A DNA stretch of 64,000 bases from Clitopilus passeckerianus (lineage: Eukaryota; Basidiomycota; Agaricomycetes; Agaricales; Entolomataceae), in contig CALYLX010000126.1 of assembly GCA_944990035.1 (NCBI GenBank), forward strand, positions 2,232,001 through 2,296,000, in the 5' to 3' direction. Numbering within the stretch: the stretch's first letter is position 1; each line of letters opens with the position of its first letter. Below the pieces are notes generated by a model. It was not told where the DNA came from, searched no databases, and saw nothing but the letters and a program-made list of their open reading frames with translations. Positions 11,419 to 23,701 of the stretch are shown here, piece by piece. The position numbers and the translations under genes were made by a program.

Positions 11419-12007
11419 ATGGCCGACATTAACGCCATTGCAAAGCAATTCACGGATTTTTACTACAACACCTTTGATTCCAATCGTGCTGAGCTCCAAA
11501 ATCTCTATGTAAGTATGTTTGTATGCTACCCTCATTGCTCATTGATCTCACACATCGTGCAGCGGCCTCAGTCCATGCTGACATGGGAAGGCCAACCGGT
11601 TCAGGGAGATAAACCTATCTCTGATAAATTGACGGTCAGTGGTTCGCCGTATGCACGCGATCGTTCCTGATCTGTATTTCGACAGGGCCTCCCATTCTCA
11701 AAAGTCCAGCACAAAGTGATCACACTGGATACCCAGCCCTCTTCTCCGACCGTAGCAAGTCTGATTGTCAGCGTGACAGGGTTGTTGGTTGTGTGTAAAT
11801 TTACCCTATATGAACGCACGGGATCCCTCAATTCCCTCTAGGTTGATGACAGCCCAAATCCCTTGCAATTCAGCCAAATTTTCCAACTCATTCCTGATGG
11901 TGCAAGTTACTACGTGTATGGGATTCTGCATAAAAAGACAACCTTCCGTAACTGACTCGCATCCCTTTCGCAGCCTCAACGACATCTTCCGCCTCAACTA
12001 CGGTTGA
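11419..12007 (+). CDS. NTF2: Nuclear transport factor 2
   Basis: NTF2 is the small homodimer that imports RanGDP into the nucleus and binds FxFG nucleoporins. Five exons (11419-11508, 11563-11634, 11686-11790, 11842-11915, 11974-12007) give a 124-residue protein, close to the usual 125. The N-terminus AIAKQFTDFYYNTFDSNR, the motif LTWEGQPVQG and the C-terminus NDIFRLNYG are typical of the family. The start is the only ATG compatible with the family's length. The last intron splits the Val codon of the YYV|LND junction. The neighbouring genes are unrelated. Confidence 0.95.
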
Positions 12008-12209
12008 TCGATACCGTGACGGGGGGCGCAATGAACGATATTCTTCCTTCAACTATACTTCATCACGATTGTTATTTGTAGATGTTCTCTTGGTGCCATA
12101 TTTGTAGGCCACTCGCCATAATATCCATGTCTTGTTGTGTTTTCCAACATGAGATTTCAAGATCAAGGATGTGTCAAAGGACAACAGAGGGGTATAATCT
12201 AGTGAGCTT

Positions 12210-13760
12210 CTAAGTACATTTTGCGAGTCCTTGGGAGATGAGCTCGTTTCCGGTCTTGATGTAGTAGTAGTCGCCTAATGATTGGAGTCAGCATGCTGAA
12301 GATATCCTGTGACATCGTTGCGCCGGCGTACCGTAGACAGTTCCAGTGAGCAGGTTGCCAGCGGGCCAGTTGACGGTTCCATTCGAGAGGATACTCTTCC
12401 AAGAGGGGTTCCATGCGAGTTTCGTGATATTTGAAAGGAGCTATTATTGTTGGATGTGTCAGAGGAGCTGGATTTCCCTGAAAAGGTAGGTACTCACACT
12501 GATGGCACTGTCCCTGTACTTCGCCTTGTTCGCTGCATCGGTCTCGAGCTTAGACAGAAGGAGCAAGCCCTGTGCTGCAATTGTAGCAGCGGAAGAGTCA
12601 GCTGGGCGAGGAGCAGGGTTGAGAGGGGCGTTGAAATCCCAAGGTACGATCCCATCTGAGGGGATATGAGAGAGGAAGTAGGCGGCGAGGCGGCGCGCCG
12701 TGAGGAGGTAGTCGTTCTTGTTGGTAAGCCTATACACTTTCGTTCATTCGTATGTCAGTAAAGATATCAGAGTCAACAGTAAAGACTTACTGTTGGCAAA
12801 CCCATAGATACCCCAAGCTTGCCCACGAGACCAGGTACTGTCATCTGAGTATCCTTGGGCGGTACGCTTCTTGATCACGTTTCCAGTCGTAGAGTTGTAT
12901 TCAATAACGTGCCATGTACTCCCTAAGACGCGAATTATAGGTCAGGGTCACGCAACAAAGGTTGGACTCTATTGGGAAAGACATACCATCAGCGCGAATG
13001 TGATTGACCATAGTCGTGTCTGCATGGGCAATCGCAATATCCCTCAAAGTCTGGTTTCCCGTCAAATCTGCAGAATGGAAGAGCAGCTCGAGATTCATCA
13101 TATTGTCAATGATGACCTGGGTAGATTAATGTCATGTTGAAATGCGATCGAATGGTCAATAAGCGAGGATTTGCGAACCTGGAAATCTGTCGGATCGGAC
13201 GCGTCCCAGCTTCGAGTGGCTTTGACTTTGGGACTGTATCGAGCTGCAAGCAGTTTGGCAAACGCATTGACTGCCGTCTTCGCGGTCGCGTTATTGGGGT
13301 TGCTAAATGCTCTGTCAATGAAATTTGCCAAGCCGCGAAACTCGGATACTCACACAATAAGCTCTTCCACGAAAGGGAAGCTCAAGAAGCCTTGATCATG
13401 CCCCTGCCCATTTCCGCCTTCCAAAGAAACCAGCCCCGTGCTAACTTTCCTTCCCAAGTCCAACCAGTTTGCAATTCCCAGCCCGTTAGCAGCATTCGGC
13501 GGGCAGAGTTTCGTCCGCGTATTGAGTTCATACAGGGTCACGGGGAAGAAACCCGAGGTCCATGTGTCTGGAGAGAAGTACTGCCAAGTGCCGGTTGAGG
13601 AGGTCCACTGCGGATATTTAATTGGGTTTGGGAGCGTGTTGGTGGTGGCGAGGACTTTTTGTGGGATGAGAGGAGAGAAGAGTTCGGAGGGAGGGGTTGC
13701 GGATGATGCGGAGCTGGCTAAATAGAGAATACTCGAGAGGAGGACGAGTGAAGATTGCAT
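12210..13760 (-). CDS. Secreted glycoside hydrolase family 88-type unsaturated glucuronyl hydrolase
   Basis: Family GH88 removes the unsaturated uronic acid that polysaccharide lyases leave on glycosaminoglycan- or pectin-like oligosaccharides. The protein starts with a signal peptide (MQSSLVLLSSILYLASSASS; an in-frame ATG five codons upstream at 13775 is an alternative). The substrate-site segment GHDQGFLSFPF supplies one of the two catalytic Asp equivalents. The other lies in VIIDNMMNLELLF. The hallmark YSDDSTWSRGQAWGIYGFA follows on a downstream exon. The C-terminus has GTVYGDYYYIKTGNELI and stops at 12210. At least six short introns interrupt the frame. Possible N-glycosylation sites (NAT, NQT, NST) suit secretion. 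No lyase gene is adjacent, so the natural substrate cannot be inferred from context. Confidence 0.88.
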
Positions 13761-15142
13761 CGTGGTGGGATTCAAGTAAGATTCCTCGTCGTGGCAGGAG
13801 GAGAAGGGCTAACTGCTGGCGGGTTGCACGCAAGCCTCAAGTTAATGAAGCACCTTAGTCCAGGAAGCCCGTCAAGTATTTATATGTCAGCCGAATAGCG
13901 AGCTCTCCTGTTCTGCCGGACCGAAAAGTCTCGGAAACCACCATCGACCCATCTCGTGAGCGCGTGAACTCTAGGCGGGATAGCGTTCGTATGGTCGTTG
14001 CTCATTCCCTCTATACAAGATGTCCATGTGATGGCCGCTTTAAGACCAGAGCAAATGGCAGCTTCCAACATGAGGCTTTAAGGCGCGCCATGGCGGGCAG
14101 TACAAATAGCCAAGATCCATGGATATGGAGAGAGGGAAATCAGCTGGCACGGTCAGGAATATTCCAGCTCTAAGCGATACATGGGGTTGGGGAACGTGTT
14201 CTCGCATCTGTATAGGTATTTGAGAGGTGCTGTGATCAAGTCGCGGTTTGTCGATATGGGGTTGAGCACAGCTACCACTTAATCCGCCAGTTGTCAACCA
14301 ATACCATAGCCTCCTGCGCATAGACGCGAGCACAGTCCTGTTGAGTCGATTCTGACGCTCAGTTATATTAAACTGACTCCTGGGTTGACTGCGGGCCGTC
14401 ATCCCGCCTGCCTCGTGGCTTTCGATGGCCAATAGGCGAATGGCAAGCAATGGAGTAGAACGCCCACGAGATCATTACTTCCAAACAAAAACGGAGTTTG
14501 CAAGGTTGTGTTTAAGCGGGTCATATGGTCAGTATACAGCTAGCAAGCCAACAATGGGGGTAGTCGATAAACTATTGAGATGGTGGAAATGCTGTTGAAG
14601 ATCCATCATATCAGGAAGGCGGGATTGGAAGCTTGTCAAAGGCGCCGAAATATGACCATGCGGGATAATGGCTCCTCATAGCCCTGTACTCATCGCCAGT
14701 AGTTTTCGTCGAGTACGTCGTCGTTATGGGCTTGATCGATGTTGATGATCGATAAGGGGTAACAAGTAGACATATAAGTTCGACAAAAGGTTTCTTTCTA
14801 CCACCATAATGTCTCCTGCTTGTTGTTTTCTGCGCCTACTAACTGTCCGGACCCGGCGGTATCCAATGAAATTGGGGTTAGAAACGGACAAACATTAGGG
14901 TGGCGTGAGCTGCTGTGTCGGTACCCCAATTGGCAAGGAACGCGTACGACTGTTACAACCCTTGACTGTGACTGAGTCAAACCCCCCGTTCCGCTTACTG
15001 GCGGTCCCTGCCTTATTTACCTGTGCCTGCTACAACAGCTTCTTAATTGGCTACCACCACTAGCTAGCAACTCTTATTGCCCTCCCATCTCAATTACTAG
15101 TCGCAGCATTGGATTCCTACATCCCTACTGCTTATCACTATC
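13761..15142. other. Intergenic stretch, about 1.4 kb, between divergent GH88 and BCS1-like genes
   Basis: No exon chain, structural RNA or repeat is evident. It should contain the promoters of both flanking genes, which point away from it. No clear TATA box was found near either start. Confidence 0.5.
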
Positions 15143-17739
15143 ATGGACGCCTTCAAGTCCCTTATTCAGCCTCTGGTCGGCGGCGCCGGCGGTTCGTCAG
15201 TCGTTGACGGCATGAAACTTGTCGTTCTTGGAGGTACTGTTGAGACTGCTAGACGTGTATCTAGCTCAGCATGGTGAGTTTCACCAACCTAACTACTCTA
15301 GTACAGCTACTCATGAACGTTGCTCCGTATCTAGGTCTCATTTCGTCAACTGTGAGTTATCTTCACTGCTCACTGTTCCGACAAGCGCCTGCGCGCCACT
15401 GCCTCTTTACTCTTCTCTCTTGTTATTTATGTCGTTTCTCCACTCCCAACTCGAGTCCACGAGGCTGCGGAACTCATTATGTATTTCTCACTTCCCAGTC
15501 ATTTCCTCATTACTTCGTTTCCCCAGAGGCTTCTGCCTCACAGCCTTCCTACGTGTTCTGCCTCCCTTACATTCGACTTGCCCACGAGTCCAATAGAGTC
15601 ATCAACTGACTTCCGCTTTTCCCCATCTAGCCTTCTTCCTGACGGCTCACTTCTCCGAGGAGGATTACCCTTATGACTGGCTCATGCTATGGCTCTCCCG
15701 TCGCCCCGAGTGGCAACGGTCGAGAGAGTTCGAAACTACGACACGTTCATCTGGTATTGGTGTAGATAACACCAATTCCTTCGGCGACGAGGACTTCAAT
15801 GAAGAGGGTCGGCCAGTGACTGGGCTAGAAGATGATGACGATGTCCCTGGGAAAGTGTCAACGCGTGTCATTTTCCAGCCTACCTTCGACACCACGCACA
15901 CAATATACTACAAAGGTCACTGGCTGCGTGTGAGACGCAGTAGAAAGACTGATGGTAGTGGAACCGAGATGCTCTCCATCAGGTTAGATGAATTGCACGA
16001 GGCTCTCAAACACGCTTGCTAAATTACTTTCATTACAGCGTCGTGGCTCGCAATAACTGTATCCTCAAGCAGCTTGTGCTGCAAGCCAAGAAGGAATATG
16101 AGGCTGAAGCCATCCATAGAATCCAGATCTACTTCGCGGATTCTCATGGCTCCTGGAGATGGACCGACTCTCGCCATAAGCGTCCACTAAGCAGCATCGT
16201 TCTCAACCCCGGGGTTAAGGAGATGCTCTTGAACGACGCCAAGGACTTCCTCAAGTCAGAGAAGGTAAAGTTTCGCTGAACAACGTTTAGCGAGCATTGT
16301 CTTATACTGTTGAACAGTGGTACGCAGATAGGGGAATTCCATTCCGTCGTGGTTATCTCTTGCATGGTGTTCCCGGGTCAGGGAAGTCATCATTGATCCA
16401 TGCTATCGCCGGTGCCCTCATGCTTGACATCTACGTTGTCTCACTTTCCGCGTCGTGGATATCGGATTCCACGCTTACGACGCTTATGGGACGCGTTCCG
16501 GCACGTTGTATCCTACTCCTTGAAGACCTTGACGCTGCTTTCACGCGCAGCTCGACTCGCGAGAACAGTGAAAAGGACAAGGACAAGGAACAAGGTCCTC
16601 AGCAGGAGAACTCCAGCGGCAGTGGTATCAGGAAAAGCCGTAGGAGCGACCAGCTCTCAGACGTCAACACCCTTTCTCTGAGCGGTTTGCTCAACGCCCT
16701 CGACGGTGTTGCTGCATCGGAGGGCCGTCTCCTGTTCGCGACCACCAATCATTTGGACCGCCTTGACCCTGCCCTCTCCCGTCCTGGTCGTATGGACGTC
16801 TGGGTCGAGTTCAGGAATGCAAGCAAGTGGCAAGCCGAGGCACTCTTTAGGAACTTTTTCCCTTCAGCGGATGAGGAAGAAATTGTTGTCGAGGAGGTTC
16901 CCATCCAGCCTGAACCCAGCCAGGAATCGTCCTCTGGCCCTTCTACAAACAGCTCGCCACGGGCTTCTTCCCTTTGGTCGATGCCCTCCTTCTCAACATC
17001 CTCCCTCTCCTCCTCTGTGCCGGACACCCCTCTCTCCGCACCAGGCTCACCAGGGTCGAGCGACGAACCCCTGTTCCCCAATGCCCCAGAGTCCATGACC
17101 GCAGTTCCTTTGCCCCAGTTCGGTGCTACGAACCAGGCATACAAGCCTCCTCCTGTGGACGACGATATTCTCAATTCCAAGCATTCAGCCAAGCCTTTGG
17201 ACTCGGCTACGTTGAGCATGCTTGCGAAGAAGTTCGCCGATAACGTGCCAGAAGATGAGTTTAGCGTTGCCGCCCTCCAGGGATACCTGTTGAGGAACAA
17301 GGCGAAGCCTGCTGAGGCCGCTGAGAAGGTCACGGAGTGGGTGACCACTGAGAGGACGATGAGGGAGAGGCTAAAGAAGGAGCGAGAGGAGAGGGAGGCC
17401 AAGGAGAAGGCTGAGAAGGAGAAGAGGAAGAAGAAGGCTGCTGAGAAGGAGGCGGAAAAGAAAGAGCTAGAGAATAAGGAGAAGGAGCTAGAGAAGCTGC
17501 GCCAGCAGTTGGCAGATAAGGAGAAAGCCGAGAAGGAGAAGAAGGAGAAAGAGGAGCAGAAAACCGATGCCGAAAAGAAAGACGAGCCCCCACTCGATGT
17601 GAAGGACGAGATCAAGAAGAAGGAAGCTGAGCTCGAAGACGCCCGCAAGAAACAGAAAGCTGCCGAAGAGGAGAACAGTGATTCGGATAGCGACGACAGC
17701 GACTCCGAGAAGGATACCTCTTCGTCTTCCAGCACTTGA
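15143..17739 (+). CDS. BCS1-type AAA ATPase with long charged C-terminal tail
   Basis: Five exons (15143-15273, 15335-15351, 15631-15982, 16039-16264, 16318-17739) give about 715 residues. Exon 2 is a 17-nt microexon encoding SHFVN across its borders. The N-terminal BCS1 domain shows the family block SFFLTAHFSEEDYPYDWLM and the LSRRPEW motif. The AAA domain has Walker A HGVPGSGKSS, Walker B ILLLEDLDAAF, a sensor segment LLFATTNHLDRLDPAL and the arginine-finger region RPGRMDVWVEF. The last about 150 residues are a Lys/Glu-rich coiled coil ending in an acidic Ser/Asp tail. BCS1 inserts the Rieske protein into mitochondrial complex III, but basidiomycetes carry many BCS1-like paralogues. This tail and the inserts in the AAA lid suggest a paralogue rather than the canonical chaperone. 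Confidence 0.9.
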
Positions 17740-18558
17740 CTAGAGGTCAACGCCTTTACGAATCCGACGACTCTGACGGGCAACCGCTCTGATGATACCC
17801 CTGCTTTGAAAACTACATTAACCCCCATGAACTCACCACAAACAGACACCCCAGATTTCTCTTCCCCAACCTCACCAAACGCCACTCGCCCGGCTACCGT
17901 CGTTGCACAAGCCCTCATCAGACGGCACTCAGGCGGGTTCGCACTTATCATCCCTTTCTACTTTCTACATCTGTACAATATTTTTGTTGCATGTCATTGG
18001 GCTTGGGAGCGGGTAAGACTCGTCCTTAGATCTCGCTCCTAGAAGATCGGATTTGTTCAACCTGGTCGTCCTTTCACTGCCTTTCATAACTCCATACTAC
18101 ATAATTATTTCCCGCAATTGTACATATTCTGCATTCCCGCCATTGGTAGTACTACCGGCTCATACATCGCCTCAGTTGTTCTCTGTATAATATCACGTTG
18201 GCTGTCGCTGTTGCATCCTTGGGTCGTCTGAATATGGTATTCCTTGACATTCATTGTGAATATCGTTTGGTACTGTGGCCTTTCCTTGTAGCTATTGACG
18301 AAAATATATCAGTTTGTTGCCCTTCTATCCAACATTGTGCCTCATGGACGTGGAAGGCACCAGAAGCTATCGTAGGCGAACTGGGCCGCAGCAGAACCAC
18401 AGTCGCTGCACAGTCGACTCTGCATCCTCAAAGAGGCGGTGAGTTTGTCACAGTTTGGCACTTCGGCGCGGCCAAGGAGCACACGCAGCCATTCACGATC
18501 GACCTTACTTTCTTTCTTTAACCTTTCTCTACCTTCATTGCTCGACGTTATAGAGAAA
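17740..18558. other. Intergenic stretch, 3' flank of BCS1-like and promoter of dynamin gene
   Basis: Short open frames on both strands lack recognisable content. The pyrimidine-rich stretch just before 18559 is a likely 5' leader of the dynamin gene. Confidence 0.5.
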
Positions 18559-21226
18559 ATGGCTACATCAGGGCTTGGAACAGAGATCGTTGGCGTTGTC
18601 AACAAACTACAGGACGTTTTCTCCGCTGTTGGGTCATCAGCATCCCAGATTGACCTTCCCCAAATATGTGTGCTTGGAAGTCAGAGTAGCGGGAAGAGTA
18701 GCGTGCTCGAGGTATGTCTTTAATCCCATCCCTAGCCTTGAATGAAAGCTCAATCAATTGCTCCCCCTCCAGAACATTGTTGGGCGAGATTTCTTGCCTC
18801 GTGGAACCGGCATCGTAACGCGACGGCCTCTGGTACGATAGCTTCCGAGCATTCAGAAATTCGTGAACACTTATATTTTTCAGGTCTTGCAACTCATTCA
18901 TAGACCGGCTACCGCGGCTGGTAAAGATGGTTGTAAGTAACATACCAATCTTCCAAGAACCCAAAGCCCTAAGCTGCCTCGGTAGCCATTGCCAACGGCA
19001 GCACAGATAAAGCAGCTAACGCCGACGAGTGGGGAGAATTCCTTCATTTGCCCAACGAGAAATTCTACGACTTCAACAAGATACGAGACGAGATCGTCCG
19101 CGATACAGAACTCAAGACTGGGAAGAATGCTGGCATCTCCCCTCAACCCATCAACCTCCGTATCTACTCTCCCAATGTCTTGACTCTTACCCTCGTCGAT
19201 CTTCCTGGACTTACAAAAGTACCAGTCGGAGACCAACCGAAAGATATCGAGCGACAGATCAGGGATATGCTTCTCAAGTATATTTCGAAACCTGCTTGTA
19301 TCATTCTGGCTGTTACCGCTGCCAACACTGATTTGGCCAACTCTGATGGCTTGAAGCTTGCAAGAGAGGTAGACCCTGAAGGGACAAGGACGATAGGTGT
19401 CTTGACCAAGGTCGACCTGATGTACGTCATAGAGCGAAAGGAAGCAGGCTTAATACTAACCGATGATTACAGGGACAAGGGAACAGATGTTGTTGACATT
19501 CTTGCTGGCCGCGTCATTCCCTTGCGCCTCGGATATGTCCCTGTTGTCAATCGTGGACAGCGAGACATTGAAACTTCCAAGCCCATTGCTAAGGCTCTGG
19601 AACACGAGCGGGAATACTTCGAGACGCATGCTTCGTACAAAGGCAAAGCACAGTTCTGTGGTACACCCTTCCTCGCACGAAAGCTGAACATGGTGCGTAT
19701 CCTGACAGTCTTGTGAACTACTACGGATCCCTTACCGTGTCAAATAGATCCTCATGCACCACATCCGTGCCACTATTCCCGACATCAAAGCACGTATCAC
19801 CCAGCAGCAGCAGAAATACAACGCAGAGCTTGCATCCCTCGGCGGCCCCATGGGAGACGGCAATGCAGGAAACGTCGTCCTTTCGGTCATCACAGAATTC
19901 TACTCGGAATTCCGCACCACGATCGATGGTAACACCAATGATTTGTCGCTGAACGAACTTTCTGGTGGAGCTCGTATCAGTTTCGTGTTCCACGAGCTGT
20001 TTAACAATGGCATCAGGAGCATTGATCCTTTCGATCAGGTCAAGGATGGGGACATCAGGACCATCTTGTACAACTCCTCGGTATGTTGGTTTATCCTACT
20101 AAGGCATTTTGTTTAGTGAAATATGATTTATAGGGTTCTACTCCTGCTCTATTTGTAGGCACCGCTGCGTTCGAGGTTATCGTGAAGCAACAGATCAAAC
20201 GACTCGAAGAGCCCAGCTTGAAGTGTTGCCAGCTTGTCTACGATGAGCTCATCCGCATTCTAGGCCAGTTGCTTAACAAGATTGTACGTCATTGTGTCTA
20301 TCTACAAGTATTACCTTCCTAACGTGCCATGAACAGGCTGCATTCCGACGGTTCCCCGCTCTTCGCGAGAGGTTCAATGCTGTTGTGGTCAACTTCTTCA
20401 AGACCTCGATGAACCCCACAACGAAATTGGTTACTGATATGGTTGCGTAAGTTGGTTGTGTTCAAGACACGAAACGTGATTCCAAACTAACACCACTCCA
20501 GTATGCAAGCTTGCTATGTCAACACTACGCACCCCGACTTCATCAGCGGACACAAAGTATATATTTCAGTTCTTAGTGGTGTGTACGTTTCTTGACCAAA
20601 ATTTAATAGGCAACTTCTATCGTCACTGAGCGCATAAACGCCAGCAAGCCTCAACCACCTGCCGATCCCAAGAACACTCGCAATACTATCAATAACAGCA
20701 AGGATCTGGAAGTGGACCCCAAGAAGGAGGAGCAGAGTTTCTTCGGTTCGTTCTTCGCACCTAAGACAGGTGCTAAGAAGAAGGGTGCTGCTGCAATGGA
20801 GGCACCTCCCTCGATTATCAAGCCTCAGGCAGCTCTGAACGAGAGGGAGACAATGGAGACGGAGGTTATCAGTGCGTGACCCTCTTACGCGCCTTTCACT
20901 CTCGGCCTGACTATGACCATTTGCAGAACTACTCATTAACTCCTACTTCAACATCGTCAAGAGGGAGATGATTGACATGGTCCCCAAGGCCATTTCATTG
21001 ACACTCGTTAACCATTCGAAGGAGACTCTGCAACGCGAGCTTCTCCAGGAACTGTACAAGCCTGAGGTTCTGGACGACTTGTTGAAGGAGAGTGAGTATG
21101 TTGTAAGCCGAAGGAAGGAGGTTGTCAGCATGGTCCAAGCCCTTAACAAAGCTGAAGAGTACGTTCATCTTCCGTGTTGTCACACGACTGAGCTCATGTT
21201 TTTGCAGGATTGTTGCAGGCGTTTAG
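18559..21226 (+). CDS. VPS1: Dynamin-related GTPase, Vps1-like
   Basis: Vps1-type dynamins drive membrane scission in vacuolar sorting, endosomal traffic and peroxisome division. Exon 1 (18559-18711) contains the P-loop GSQSSGKSS at residues 40-48. Downstream exons carry the switch region [16 protein letters not shown], the G3 motif LVDLPGL, the G4 motif LTKVDLM and the dynamin middle domain. A variable Lys/Pro-rich insert (about 20640-20870) lies where dynamins carry a PH domain. The GTPase effector domain is last ([19 protein letters not shown] to EEIVAGV). At least ten short introns interrupt the frame. No PH or proline-rich tail is present, consistent with the Vps1 class rather than animal dynamin 1. 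The stop lies at 21224-21226, after a final exon of only 19 nt. Confidence 0.93.
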
Positions 21227-22112
21227 ATTTCTCACTAGATGTCCAGCGGTTACCTCAGGGATCATTCCTTCATTTGCGACGTATCATAATACCCTCTATA
21301 CATGCGCTTCATATTGGATTCTTTTTCCTAATGATAATGATACAGGTTTTCTCTACTCAAGCATTTGCTCCTTCTCGAAGGTTCTAGTATTTTTGAGCGA
21401 AAAACCTTTGGTGAGAGAACAAAGGAACTGGAATGAAAATTTTCTGGAAGGAGTAAATTTTTCTCAGGTGATATTTGTATGCGTGATAACCGGACCCGAG
21501 AATGATGAAGAATCAAGGTTGCCGTGATGCTCCGACCATTCGATCAGCAAATTTGTCCCGCGCGTCTTTCCAGAAGACACAGCCAGTGTCAAGATAAGAT
21601 GAGGATTTGAGGGCAAGAAATCACAAATCTGATGGATCACAAGGTATTCTGGCGTCTACGGGATGTCAAGATGTACATAAACAAGGTAAATACGACCGGG
21701 CAAAGCCAATTCGGTTTGGAGGGATGAAGAATATGTTCGTCGTTAGGGCGGGTTACTTCGTGCACTTACGTGGCAACCCTACTAATTTGAGACCCTCCTT
21801 CAACCCTTTTCAATCTGTTCCTCAACCCCAATGTGTTTGCAATAACTGAATGCACGTCGGTGAGTCCTTCACTGTCCTTGACGATGAGCTAGCAAGTTGA
21901 CTGTCGAGACACGAGGCAGCAGGGCTACGGGCGGCCAGGGGAAAGTGAGATCGAATGTGGTTAAACAAAGGAGCGGTTACGTAACGATAACATGACTCCA
22001 CCGTCGGAGCTCGAATTTAGCACAGTATATAAGGGCTCGTCCTCGCTCCTTGAATTCACTTTTTACCCCCTTCGCCTATTTTCCCACGGTCCGGTCCAAA
22101 TTTTTTTCGAGA
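21227..22112. other. Intergenic stretch with the TBP promoter
   Basis: No gene is supported here. Small open frames at 21210-21850 are in the 3' flank of the dynamin gene. The right end holds a clear TATA box for the next gene. Confidence 0.5.
22026..22033 (+). promoter_or_regulatory. TATA box of the TATA-binding protein gene
   Basis: TATATAAG lies 87 bp upstream of the TBP start codon, in the context CAGTATATAAGGGC. It is a consensus TATA element. Confidence 0.6.
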
Positions 22113-23272
22113 ATGTCTTTTGCATTGCCCGCTCGTCAAGTTACCTTTGGTCGTTCCAATGCCGCCCAGTCCCAACAACCCTATCAACCGCCACAACAAC
22201 CCCTTCATGGACTAGCGCTACCGTCGGGGAACCCTTATCTGTCACAGCAACCAGTGGCGGCTAGTCAGCTGCCTGGTCCGTCATCACAGCTCTCACAGCC
22301 CGCGGTACCACAACCTACGACGGCTAATGCTGTGGCTGGTCCATCTTCACCCCCGTCGACGGCTAAGCCATCTACACCTGCTCCTCTCACCCTTGAGCAG
22401 CAACACATCACAGCGGTTGAAGGCATTGTTCCGACCCTACAGAACATCGTCGCGACTGTCAATCTGGATTGTCGACTCGATCTGAAGACCATTGCTCTGC
22501 ATGCGCGTAATGCCGAGTATAATCCTAAGGTTGGTACAGACTAATTCATTTTTATGCGTGACATGCCGAACTGGTCGCCATTGTCCCGCTTATAGCGTTT
22601 CGCAGCCGTGATTATGCGTATCCGTGAACCAAAAACGACCGCCCTTATCTTCGCATCTGGCAAGATGGTCGTCACCGGAGCCAAGTCTGAAGACGACTCG
22701 CGCCTCGCGTCACGCAAGTACGCTCGTATTGTGCAGAAGCTTGGTTTCGTCGCCAAGTTTTCTGAATTCAAAATTCAGAACATCGTGGGCAGTTGCGACG
22801 TCAAGTTCCCCATTCGCTTGGAGGGACTTGCCTACTCCCACGGACAATTCAGCAGTTACGAGCCCGAGGTTAGTGCACCGTCTGCGTCTTATCAAAACTT
22901 AGTACTAACGCCTTGCTTATAGCTGTTCCCCGGTCTTATTTACCGCATGATCAAGCCGAAAGTCGTGCTGCTAATCTTCGTATCTGGCAAAATCGTGCTT
23001 ACGGGCGCCAAGGTAAATTGTTTTTTCACTTCTCTTCCGTCACATGCATTGTGTCCACCGTGATAACCTTGTGGTTATTTGCGGTGCGACTCGCCCGAGG
23101 GATCACAAATGGATCCTGGTGGCTAACAATGCTTACGTTGGGGACTGGTACATGATTGTTTAGAAACCAGTTCGCTGACACTCTTGTTTCTCTCGACGAA
23201 TAGGTCAGAGAAGAGATTTACACGGCCTTCAATACGATTTACACTGTGCTGTGTGAATTCCGAAAACCTTAA
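22113..23272 (+). CDS. TATA-binding protein (TBP)
   Basis: TBP nucleates pre-initiation complexes for all three nuclear RNA polymerases. Four exons (22113-22529, 22596-22868, 22923-23012, 23204-23272) encode 282 residues. The first about 100 are a Gln/Pro/Ser-rich species-specific N-terminus. The conserved saddle core begins at [20 protein letters not shown]. It contains the two imperfect direct repeats, visible as [21 protein letters not shown] and [15 protein letters not shown], the basic linker [13 protein letters not shown] and the end ITVL-type helix [20 protein letters not shown]. Introns fall inside both repeats. The core appears full length and intact. The gene's own strong TATA box may permit self-regulation, which is inference. 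Confidence 0.97.
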
Positions 23273-23701
23273 TGGACTGGGAGGCTCTTGAAACGAACAC
23301 TCTTGTTACATGTCTTTCGTCACCTCCATCTCCAGCCTTCTTCACCACGCCCTCTTTGTCTCGATAATCGCTTCGTTTGCATATCTGGCCTGGGTTTCTT
23401 CGTGTCTCTGGCGGCGTCGTCGGAGAGGCGACTGGTTTAGAGGTTTAAAATACACCAATCAGGGGAAGAGTTGTGGAATGTAGTGCACGCCCCCTTTTCC
23501 CTGTGTCTAGTTTTTTTCTGTTCGTTCGCCCTCACCACACCAACCTTATCTTCCACCAATACAATAATTTTATATTCCCATTGTAGTTTTTAAACACATA
23601 GCACATACCAGCAATCATCCATGCACGCAATACAATTCATTAAACAAATACAACGCTTCGAAATTGAGAATGAGGACAATTATTGAGTACTGAACATTTG
23701 A
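23273..23701. other. Intergenic stretch between TBP and ALG3
   Basis: This holds the TBP 3' flank and the ALG3 promoter. I see no gene or repeat. Confidence 0.5.

Noticed and set aside
16749..17951. A 400-codon minus-strand frame opposite the BCS1-like gene
   Set aside because: It is the antisense shadow of the Lys/Glu-rich tail, giving Ser/Phe runs. The plus-strand AAA motifs are decisive.
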